Part shown: positions 1-6,322 of the stretch, piece by piece | Position numbering within the stretch: position 1 is the stretch's first letter | Layout of the letters: every line of letters starts with the position of its first letter | Assembly (NCBI GenBank): GCA_937897005.1 | Contig: CALCOQ010000170.1 | Coordinates: 1 to 7,068 of the forward strand | Direction of reading: 5' to 3' | DNA: 7,068 bases | Source: an uncultured euryarchaeote | Lineage (GTDB): Archaea > Thermoplasmatota > Poseidoniia > Poseidoniales > Poseidoniaceae | The notes under the pieces: generated by a model | What the model was told of the DNA's origin: nothing | The model's input: only the letters and a program-made list of their open reading frames with translations | Database searches by the model: none | Made by a program: the position numbers and the translations under genes

Positions 1-2300
1 CCAGCCTCATAAGATTCCACGTCTTCTTCAGCAGCATCAATCATTTCCTTCGGAGTTTCGATTCCCTCATCTTCCTGTCGTCTTAATTCCTCCAATATCT
101 TCTCATCCAAGCGATTCGCACCGATGATATCACCCGCTCCACGGTAGAATACCTCAGTCTCTTTCCAATCCCCCTTTTCTAGACCTTTCAGAGAGAAATT
201 GACTGTAGCATTCATGCCTGGTTCCAAGGTTTCAACCTTCCAAGCCCATAAGCCACCGGTTTCTTTACGCCCTCCTCTTTCATTTTCGACCATTTCCGCC
301 TTTCCTTCTGGCCATTGAGCAAGTACGGTGTATGAGCGTGGACGAGCGGTGAAATTTTGAAGCTTCAATTCAACCTTGGTCAATTTTGATTCCTTGTCCC
401 ACCAAGTATTTTCATCCAGAATAACAGCATTCATGATCTTGGTTATTGAACGGGCAAGATCGGGATGTGGCTTATCGAGAATACTTGCGGATTTTTTGGC
501 AATAGCGGGCAAGATATCATTGATAAGTTCGAATTTTTCCCTCACTTTCGCCATTTTCTTTCGTTTCTCAAGATGTCTTCTCAACCCTCTACCAAGATCC
601 AATGCTGCTTTGCGAATTTCAGTCTGAACTTCCATATTGTCAGCCAAGGCTTCTTTCGCTTCACTTGTGAATTGAACATTGGTGCTGGCAAGATGAATCA
701 GTATAGCGGCTGGCCCCTTGGGAACGCCCTTTCCACCAGATTGCTCAAGGCCATATTGTCTCCAATCAACAGATTCAATCGATCTGGTCAATAGGCATCC
801 GCCTTGTTGATACATCAACGGAACGCGATTTGCGAATCTCAAGACTTCAACAGGGCTATCGGCTTGCATTCCCCCGCCAAAAATCAGCCCAACTTCAACT
901 TGGAATGGATTTCCTTGGCTGACCATTGGTTGGCGAGTCAATGTAGTCACGAATCGTGAATCTATTGTTTTTGAAAGCCCTTTCTTGATGAGTAACTCTT
1001 CAATCGGAGAAAGGCAATTCACAGGAGGGGGGTATAATCTGGCTACCATCAGGTCAACTCGTGGGTCCCATTCGTGGCGTACATATTTTGCCCAGATCTT
1101 TGCTTTATTCTCATCATACGGTCCAACTCCTAGATTCTTCTGCATCCAAGCCAGCAGATCCTCTAGGCTTTCATCACAATACCAATCGGTCATTTTCTTG
1201 ACTATGGGCACGGTATCAGAGAGCATTTTTCCATTCAGTGCCGAAATCAAATCCCGTTCAAGTTGTTTAGCGATTCGTTCACCTGGCTTGCATGCCCGCC
1301 CCCTTTTTTCGAGGAATTTATGCCTTCCATCAACCACCATATATCGTCGGAGATATCCCCTTTCACCGTTGAATGCCTCAAGTAATGCCTTGATGTCATT
1401 CGGCTTTATCAAAATTGGTTTACGATTCTTGTCCAATCCAGATAACTCACAGATTTCAGGTACTGAACCGGTTTTACTTACTCCACTGAATTCGTTCTGG
1501 AGGAATTTCTGCAACGTTGGCTCACCAGTTTCTCTGAGCATTCTCTGTAATTGTCCAAGATGAATTCCCTGAGGATGGGGTTTGATAGCATCTACAATCT
1601 TCGGTAACTTCTCTGTAACCCTTGGAAAATGGAAACACTCACCATCAGGATCAGTCAAGGTGATATCTGCATGTGGATTAACTATGGAAGTCATTCGTAG
1701 ATATTGGTACACAGATTGTTTTCCACGTTGATATTTTGCTTTCATCTGAGTGGTGACGCTCAACCCGTGCTCTTTTTCACGACCATCTAACCATATTGAA
1801 GAGATACGGTCATCATTCGATTTTGTTGCTCGGTTTTTTCTGGTATCAATTCCAATATCCAATGTTGCAGCTGTGGCTTCGCTGGATATTTTTGATACGA
1901 CTCGGGTTGGTTTTCCTGTTGTTAATTGGCCATACATCACCACTCCGGTTATGCCGATTCCCTGCTGGCCTCTGGTCTGTCGAATGGAATGAAACCTACT
2001 TCCGAAAAGCAATCTTCCGAACACCTTCTCCAGTGAAGATCTGGGAATGCCCGGACCATTATCCTCCACACATAACTCAAGGACATCCTTCTCACCTTTG
2101 ATCTTGGATATTTTGATTCTTAATTCAGGTAGGATACGGGCCTCCTCTGCAGCATCGAGAGAATTGTCAACACCTTCTTTTACAGCAGTGATTATTGAAC
2201 GAGGCAATGTATCGAAGCCCAAGAAGTGTTTATTCTTCTCAAAAAATTCAGAAATTGCAATCTGCTTGTGTTTGTCAGCCATTTCTTGTGCGATACTCAT
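1..2300 (-). CDS. top6B: DNA topoisomerase VI subunit B, C-terminus cut by window edge
   Basis: ATPase subunit of the type IIB topoisomerase VI, which with subunit A (Spo11-like) passes one duplex through another to relax and decatenate DNA. From the ATG at 2300, 766 codons stay open to the left edge. Visible order: GHKL (Bergerat) ATPase fold with the N box KEGVDNSLDA (41-50), EDNGPGI (79-85) and the lid RGQQGIG (110-116); an H2TH-like region (about 240-310); an insertion (about 313-424); the transducer starting near CLSPI (429-433), with the switch lysine in TSEAKEA (K549); a beta-rich Ig-like domain (about 640-728); then an acidic helical tail. The ATG at 2300 matches where euryarchaeal homologues begin, as I recall them (an IA-E-A-K-K--I-VAEFFEKN-like opening). 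An in-frame ATG at 2378 would add 26 residues. Family homologues are about 530-620 residues, so this one is unusually long. It is third in the minus-strand block. Confidence 0.96.
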   Translation of the reverse strand, partial: MSIAQEMADKHKQIAISEFFEKNKHFLGFDTLPRSIITAVKEGVDNSLDAAEEARILPELRIKISKIKGEKDVLELCVEDNGPGIPRSSLEKVFGRLLFGSRFHSIRQTRGQQGIGITGVVMYGQLTTGKPTRVVSKISSEATAATLDIGIDTRKNRATKSNDDRISSIWLDGREKEHGLSVTTQMKAKYQRGKQSVYQYLRMTSIVNPHADITLTDPDGECFHFPRVTEKLPKIVDAIKPHPQGIHLGQLQRMLRETGEPTLQKFLQNEFSGVSKTGSVPEICELSGLDKNRKPILIKPNDIKALLEAFNGERGYLRRYMVVDGRHKFLEKRGRACKPGERIAKQLERDLISALNGKMLSDTVPIVKKMTDWYCDESLEDLLAWMQKNLGVGPYDENKAKIWAKYVRHEWDPRVDLMVARLYPPPVNCLSPIEELLIKKGLSKTIDSRFVTTLTRQPMVSQGNPFQVEVGLIFGGGMQADSPVEVLRFANRVPLMYQQGGCLLTRSIESVDWRQYGLEQSGGKGVPKGPAAILIHLASTNVQFTSEAKEALADNMEVQTEIRKAALDLGRGLRRHLEKRKKMAKVREKFELINDILPAIAKKSASILDKPHPDLARSITKIMNAVILDENTWWDKESKLTKVELKLQNFTARPRSYTVLAQWPEGKAEMVENERGGRKETGGLWAWKVETLEPGMNATVNFSLKGLEKGDWKETEVFYRGAGDIIGANRLDEKILEELRRQEDEGIETPKEMIDAAEEDVESYEA
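1029..1364 (-). other. Insertion of about 110 residues inside Top6B
   Basis: Residues about 313-424 of Top6B lie between the end of the H2TH-like region (LLEAFNG) and the conserved PP--CLSPI opening of the transducer. In the Sulfolobus and Methanosarcina proteins, as I recall them, these two points are only about 10-20 residues apart. The insert is basic and mostly helical in character (for example KFLEKRGRACKPGERIAKQ), has several tryptophans, and includes C337 and C375. The reading frame and codon style continue smoothly through it, so it is not an intron or a frameshift artefact. No domain family is recognised. The boundaries are approximate because they rest on remembered homologues. Confidence 0.6.
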
Positions 2301-2397
2301 TCTGCCACCCCCGCCTTTGGTCCTCCTCAGTCCGGATGACTTCGGGCCAGAGACGATGACTTCCGGTTCGCCCACCATTCTAAAGGCATGACGGGTG

Positions 2398-2405
2398 AAG
2401 TATAG
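2398..2405 (-). promoter_or_regulatory. Possible TATA box for top6B
   Basis: Read on the minus strand the bases are AACTATAC. The box lies about 24 bases upstream of the in-frame ATG at 2378, which is the spacing expected for a leaderless archaeal transcript. It overlaps nothing but the 39-base gap after the VTT gene. If it works, it would favour the extended Top6B start at 2378. A match this short is expected by chance fairly often, and top6B may simply be read through from the genes upstream. Confidence 0.25.
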
Positions 2406-2417
2406 TTGGTTGAACGA

Positions 2418-3122
2418 TTATTCATCAGTTGAGTGGGAGCCACTTGGATCATTTGCAATATGCTTGAGTGTCAATCTTCGTAGATGGACCACCATTCCTG
2501 CAGTGATGATTGCAGAACCAATCATAGCAGCCCAATACCCCGGAGTTCCACCGTCTCTTGTTGCATCGGCGATTCCATCTGCTTGACTACCCCACCAGGC
2601 GTACAGGACCCCTGGAACAATCATCCCAAGATTACCAATGAGGTAATCCCTGTTAGAAATCCTCGTAGCACCGAAGCCATAATTCAATCCAGCATAAGGA
2701 ATGACTAGACTCATCCTTGTCAACCAGACTGTGAACCACCCGTCTTCCACTATCGCTTCTTCAATACTGATCATCAAATGATTTTCATTGACTCTTCTTC
2801 TGATCCATGGTTCAAGCCATTTTCTCGCAAGAAGGAATGGAAGGATTGCTCCAATCATTGCCCCAACCCATGCAATTATCCAACCCACCCAGAAGCCGAA
2901 CAACATTCCTGCAACGAATTTGTGAAAACTTGCAGGCACTAACATCAACCCCATCGGGATGTAAAGAATGAGAAATGCAACAGCACCGATCCAACCACTG
3001 TTCGCAAACCAATCAAGTCTGACGATGAGTGGTTGTAACAAGGTCTGGGTGAGAAATATTGTGAACACGATTCCTGCAATCGTGCCCACGATTGTTAGAA
3101 GGGCCAATTTTCTTGACATCAT
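2418..3122 (-). CDS. VTT/TVP38-TMEM64 (DedA-like) membrane protein
   Basis: A 234-residue integral membrane protein of the VTT (SNARE-associated/TVP38) superfamily. Members in other organisms include lipid scramblases and DedA proteins linked to membrane-lipid and undecaprenyl-phosphate handling. The substrate here cannot be told. Hydrophobic segments lie near residues 6-29, 44-64, 69-98, 129-150, 161-178 and 196-213. The family signature is the re-entrant region LTRMSLVIPYAGLNYGFGAT (134-153) followed by IS-RDY (155-160), matching the usual R---IPY--NY--G-T-I----Y pattern. An earlier basic/aromatic stretch, LLARKWLEPWIRRR (97-110), also fits the family. Two ATG codons stand in tandem at 3122 and 3119. 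The first overlaps the hydro-lyase stop as ATGA, a typical translational-coupling arrangement, so the genes are probably co-transcribed. The C-terminus is short and polar (NDPSGSHSTDE). Functional link to its neighbours is unknown. Confidence 0.85.
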   Translation of the reverse strand: MMSRKLALLTIVGTIAGIVFTIFLTQTLLQPLIVRLDWFANSGWIGAVAFLILYIPMGLMLVPASFHKFVAGMLFGFWVGWIIAWVGAMIGAILPFLLARKWLEPWIRRRVNENHLMISIEEAIVEDGWFTVWLTRMSLVIPYAGLNYGFGATRISNRDYLIGNLGMIVPGVLYAWWGSQADGIADATRDGGTPGYWAAMIGSAIITAGMVVHLRRLTLKHIANDPSGSHSTDE

Positions 3123-5116
3123 TCCACTTCATTGAACAGCGAATCATTCCATGCAGTGATATGGCCTGTGAATGCACTCGCAGCCACGGTCAAAGGACTT
3201 GCAAGATAGAGCCTACCCGGTCCAGAACGGCCCTGAAAATTTCTGTTTATTGCAGATACAGTGACTTGTTCCACGGTGGTAGAAACACCAGGCCCAGCAC
3301 CAATACACGCTCCGCAGCCGGGATTGATCAAATTCACCCCAACGCGTTGAAACAGATCATGCCATCCTTCTTTGACTGACTGCTCTTTCACTGGCACACT
3401 ACCATACTGGAGGTAGAACTCCACATCATCATTCACTTTGATACCGGCCTCATCAGCAGCTTTGCAGACCATTGCATAATATCTGATATCATCCACCTTT
3501 CCCGCGGTACATGAGCCGCCATAAGCGATATCGATCACTACTTTGCCGATATCCGAAATCAATGCACCATTGGTTGGGTCCGACGGGATTCCACGATCCG
3601 GGTCTCCCGGATGAGCAACCATCGGTTTGATGCTGGATAAATCGATGGTGTGAACACCTCCCGCATAATGGCATCCTGGGTCAGGAGATACCGCATTTTT
3701 CATGATTCCATGTGCTGTCAATCCCTCGCGCCTGGCCATCAACCAATCTACAGTCATTTCATCGGCTTCACATATACCCGTTTTAGCACTACATTCTGTG
3801 GCCATGTTGCACAGTGTTGCTCGCTCGTCCATCGACAGACCCCGTAACCCTTCACCGCCGAATTCCATGGAACGATCAAGAGTCAATTCTGCACGAGCGT
3901 GATCTAATAGAATATACAACATCACATCTTTGGCAGTACATCCATTATCCAAAGTCCCTATCAATTCAAAGCGTATGCTTTCTGGAACCTTGACGAAGGT
4001 GAAGCCGGAATGAATCAAACTGGCATATTCAGTCGTACCAACCCCCCATGTCAGAGCATTGGCTCCCCCACCCATGCATGTGTGGCTATCTGTAGCTTGA
4101 ATGAAATCCCCCACATCGATGAATTCCTCTCTTGCAACTTGATGACAGATACCAGGAGATATTCCATCTACTGCAGAATAATCTCTGACACCAGTGTGTT
4201 TTTGGAATTTCACTTGTAGATCCCTCAATTCTTGAATCTTGTCGATATGAATCGCGAATTTTGGGTTGAAGTGAGCATACAAGAGATGGTCTTCGAAGAC
4301 TGCAAACTTGTCAGGATTTGGTAGAGTGTAATCATCTCCATATTCTTCACGAAGGAAATTATGAACCTGTGCCGTGGTGAATTCATGTGAATATCCTCCA
4401 TGAACACGAGCGATGACTGCATCACCTGGAGAGACTGTAGTGTTATCAGCAGCATCCACCAGATTCTTGGAGATTATCTTCTCCGCCATCGTCATTGGCC
4501 TATTTCCGTTATCAGGGAGGGGTAGTAAGATTTCTCCATCTCCCACCTTGTTGGCAAATGGTAACAGCCCCCCATTCATCACGATTTTTCGAGTCACAGG
4601 GTCATACTTTGAAATGAACTCTGAAGTTGGGATTGACCTACCTTCCTGAAGCCTGATCAACATTTCATGAGTTCCCATCAATTGCCCAAGATTGATGTTG
4701 TTCCGCTCGTGGATCGGGGCGAATGAAGCGGCGATGATAATTCTGATTCCGCACCATTTTTCACATTGTGCTGCAGTTTCTCTACTGGAACCTGTACCTT
4801 TACGAAAGCCAGAAACAATGATATCAAACCCACCATCTTTCAGCGCTCTTTCATTGAAGACTCTCAAACCATTTTGCATCAACCCCGCATAAGCATTCTT
4901 CGAAATCTCATTCGGATCATGATCGAAGCAGACCCAGGCAGGGGTCATCACGTCAGTATTGATATCATCAAGCAGATCCTCCACGTTCAGATCCTTCATC
5001 TTCAATTGCAACCCTTCGTACAACTGTTTTTTGATCAGACCGAGGTCTTTGGTCAGGAACAGGACTTTGGAACCATTATCCAATTGAATAGATTCAGGTG
5101 GCCACTCCTCTCGCAT
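3119..5116 (-). CDS. Single-chain aconitase/isopropylmalate-isomerase family hydro-lyase, swivel domain first
   Basis: A [4Fe-4S] hydro-lyase that should isomerise a hydroxy-acid by dehydration and rehydration. Citrate, isopropylmalate, homocitrate and related acids are all possible substrates. Numbering is from the ATG at 5116 (665 residues). The N-terminal third is a LeuD/swivel domain with DDINTD (50-55) and KGTGSSRE (106-113). The rest is LeuC-like: DH (276-277), GICHQV (H325), TDSHT (D343, H345), cluster cysteines in GGSCTAGK (C536) and NPGCGACIG (C601, C604), and NRNFQGR (R625, R630). The swivel-first order resembles AcnB, but AcnB's N-terminal HEAT-like domain is absent. The sequence motifs are closer to LeuC/LeuD than to AcnA. 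The residue after SSRE is Thr rather than the usual His. Start: ATG 5116 is the first in-frame ATG; a TTG at 5143 would add nine residues. It heads the minus-strand block. Family certain, substrate not determined. Confidence 0.9.
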   Translation of the reverse strand: MREEWPPESIQLDNGSKVLFLTKDLGLIKKQLYEGLQLKMKDLNVEDLLDDINTDVMTPAWVCFDHDPNEISKNAYAGLMQNGLRVFNERALKDGGFDIIVSGFRKGTGSSRETAAQCEKWCGIRIIIAASFAPIHERNNINLGQLMGTHEMLIRLQEGRSIPTSEFISKYDPVTRKIVMNGGLLPFANKVGDGEILLPLPDNGNRPMTMAEKIISKNLVDAADNTTVSPGDAVIARVHGGYSHEFTTAQVHNFLREEYGDDYTLPNPDKFAVFEDHLLYAHFNPKFAIHIDKIQELRDLQVKFQKHTGVRDYSAVDGISPGICHQVAREEFIDVGDFIQATDSHTCMGGGANALTWGVGTTEYASLIHSGFTFVKVPESIRFELIGTLDNGCTAKDVMLYILLDHARAELTLDRSMEFGGEGLRGLSMDERATLCNMATECSAKTGICEADEMTVDWLMARREGLTAHGIMKNAVSPDPGCHYAGGVHTIDLSSIKPMVAHPGDPDRGIPSDPTNGALISDIGKVVIDIAYGGSCTAGKVDDIRYYAMVCKAADEAGIKVNDDVEFYLQYGSVPVKEQSVKEGWHDLFQRVGVNLINPGCGACIGAGPGVSTTVEQVTVSAINRNFQGRSGPGRLYLASPLTVAASAFTGHITAWNDSLFNEVE

Positions 5117-5142
5117 CCAATCCCTGATGTGGCCATGGGCCA

Positions 5143-5150
5143 ACCATATT
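5143..5150 (-). promoter_or_regulatory. Possible TATA element for the hydro-lyase gene
   Basis: On the minus strand this reads CAAATATG, about 31 bases upstream of the ATG at 5116. That is slightly long for a leaderless transcript but in range. An alternative AT-rich element, AATATTATT at 5251-5259 on the same strand, would give a longer leader. The sequence does not settle which is used, and neither has a clear B-recognition element. Confidence 0.2.
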
Positions 5151-5268
5151 TGACCGATTCCATTGACAGGATGGCATATTGTTGACAGATATTAATGACA
5201 GGCCATTCGTAGACCTTGAAAACAGGCTCTAAGGTCATCGCAAGCGGGCTAATAATATTCCCATAAGT

Positions 5269-5277
5269 CTTAAAAAA
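5269..5277 (+). promoter_or_regulatory. Candidate TATA box for the TFB gene
   Basis: CTTAAAAAA resembles the archaeal TATA box and follows a purine-containing CATAAGT that could serve as a B-recognition element. From typical archaeal spacing, transcription would start near 5296-5301, directly at the hairpin and upstream ORF described separately. A second AT-rich element, TTATAA at 5292-5297, is an alternative that would put the start near 5320, inside the inverted repeat. Confidence 0.45.
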
Positions 5278-5300
5278 GGGATACTAATGGATTATAATGG

Positions 5301-5326
5301 ATGGGGTTGAATTGTATTCACCCCAT
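5301..5326 (+). promoter_or_regulatory. Inverted repeat/hairpin in the TFB leader
   Basis: The arms ATGGGGT and ACCCCAT pair over 7 bases and the inner arms GAAT and ATTC over 4, with a single bulged T on the left and a TGT loop. It lies between the candidate TATA boxes and the ribosome binding site of TFB. It could be an operator read as DNA or a stem-loop at the 5' end of the TFB mRNA. It has no U-tract after it, so a terminator role is unlikely. Confidence 0.55.
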
Positions 5327-5328
5327 AT

Positions 5329-5333
5329 GAGGA
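5329..5333 (+). promoter_or_regulatory. Ribosome binding site of TFB
   Basis: GAGGA ends 6 bases before the ATG at 5340, normal spacing for pairing with the 16S rRNA 3' end. It supports ATG 5340 as the start and implies a leadered rather than leaderless TFB message. It lies just 3' of the hairpin at 5301-5326. Confidence 0.6.
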
Positions 5334-5339
5334 ACTAGT

Positions 5340-6266
5340 ATGGATGAACAACAAGTTGAAGATATCGTGAAATGCCCAGATTGCGGAAGCAGGTCAATCA
5401 CTCGAGATGAGTCTCGTGGCGAGATAGTGTGTGATGATTGCGGTCTTGTGATAGAAGACAACGTGATAGATCAAGGTGCAGAGTGGAGGGTGTTCAGTCC
5501 CGAACAGGGAGATCAGAGAGCACGAACCGGTGCTCCGATGACAGTAATGCTTCATGATAAAGGATTGTCAACTGATATCGATTGGCAGAACAAGGACTAC
5601 TCTGGAAAGACCATCAATAGCCGGTATCGTTCACAATTCTATCGAATGAGGAAGTGGCAGAAGAGAAGCCGGGTCTCCAATGCAACAGAGCGAAACCTTG
5701 CGATGGCTTTGGCTGAATTGGACAGAATGGCAAGCAGACTAGATCTACCAAAATCAGTCAGAGAAGCAGCTGCTGTGAATTACAAGAAAGCAGTGGAGAA
5801 GCGCCTCATTCGTGGCCGCTCCATCGAAGGTGTCGCAGCAGCCAGTCTATACGCAGCTTGCAGACAATGCGGCGTTCCTAGGACACTGGATGAAATAGGT
5901 CAGGCAAGTAGAACTGGTCGTAAAGAGATTGGCCGCACTTATCGTTTCATGGTTCGAGAATTGAAGATGAAAATCATGCCAACCGGCCCTGAGGATTACA
6001 TATCTCGATTCTGCTCAGGTCTAGGACTTGATTCAGAGGTTGAGGCCAAAGCTCATGAATTGATCAAAGCAGCTCAAGAGAAGGAACTGACCAGTGGGCG
6101 TGGCCCCACAGGTATCGCAGCATCAATCATTTACATTGCAAGTGTTCTTTGCGGTAAGCGAAGAACCCAAAGAGAAGTAGCAGAAGTAGCAGGAGTCACG
6201 GAAGTCACAATTCGAAACAGGTATAAAGAACTCATTCAGAATCTAAATATTGAACTTGATATTTGA
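5340..6266 (+). CDS. tfb: Transcription initiation factor B (TFIIB homologue)
   Basis: General archaeal transcription factor that binds the TBP-TATA complex and the B-recognition element and recruits RNA polymerase. Full length, 308 residues, normal for the family. The N-terminal zinc ribbon has C12-x2-C15 and C31-x2-C34. The B-reader/linker follows, with EWRVF (48-52) and the conserved R-G-P-T---HDKGLST-I-W stretch (62-82). Two cyclin repeats cover about 113-205 and 214-302; each contains the G-A-AS-Y-A/I-S helix (GVAAASLYAACR 164-175, GIAASIIYIASV 258-269), followed by a helix-turn-helix-like segment (TLDEIGQASRTGRKEIGRTYR, 182-202, and TQREVAEVAGVTEVTIRNRYK, 276-296). All key positions seem intact. 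It is transcribed divergently from the minus-strand block, with a GAGGA ribosome binding site and a structured leader. Archaea often carry several TFBs; whether this is the only copy cannot be told. Confidence 0.97.
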   Translation: MDEQQVEDIVKCPDCGSRSITRDESRGEIVCDDCGLVIEDNVIDQGAEWRVFSPEQGDQRARTGAPMTVMLHDKGLSTDIDWQNKDYSGKTINSRYRSQFYRMRKWQKRSRVSNATERNLAMALAELDRMASRLDLPKSVREAAAVNYKKAVEKRLIRGRSIEGVAAASLYAACRQCGVPRTLDEIGQASRTGRKEIGRTYRFMVRELKMKIMPTGPEDYISRFCSGLGLDSEVEAKAHELIKAAQEKELTSGRGPTGIAASIIYIASVLCGKRRTQREVAEVAGVTEVTIRNRYKELIQNLNIELDI

Positions 6267-6322
6267 GAAGAGAGGAAATTTCTTCCGAACAGATATCTGA
6301 CTTGTTGAGGTAGGTTGTTCTG

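Larger units (their letters stand above)
5297..5338 (+). other. 13-codon upstream ORF before TFB
   Basis: ATG at 5297, stop TAG at 5336-5338, peptide MDGVELYSPHMRN. The stop ends one base before the TFB ATG (TAG-T-ATG), an arrangement that could let ribosomes terminate and restart. The ATG sits where transcription would begin if the TATA box at 5269-5277 is used, so it could be translated leaderless. Short ORFs like this arise easily by chance, so translation is unproven. Confidence 0.3.

Noticed and set aside
376..2391. Several plus-strand open frames (such as 985-1563 and 2047-2391) opposite top6B
   Set aside because: They lie antisense to a continuous, clearly recognisable Top6B frame and show no recognisable protein features.
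2379..2417. Possible terminator between the VTT gene and top6B
   Set aside because: No stem-loop and no T-rich tract on the minus strand in this 39-base spacer.
3092..5185. Plus-strand open frames opposite the hydro-lyase (such as 4766-5185)
   Set aside because: They are antisense to conserved aconitase-family motifs and have no family resemblance of their own.
6267..6290. Possible terminator in the TFB-ORF spacer (GAAATTTC)
   Set aside because: The arms are only 4 bases and there is no run of T after them, so read-through into the next gene is as likely.
6290..6299. Perfect 10-base palindrome CAGATATCTG after TFB
   Set aside because: Several such palindromes are expected by chance in 7 kb, and it has no T-tract or second copy nearby.
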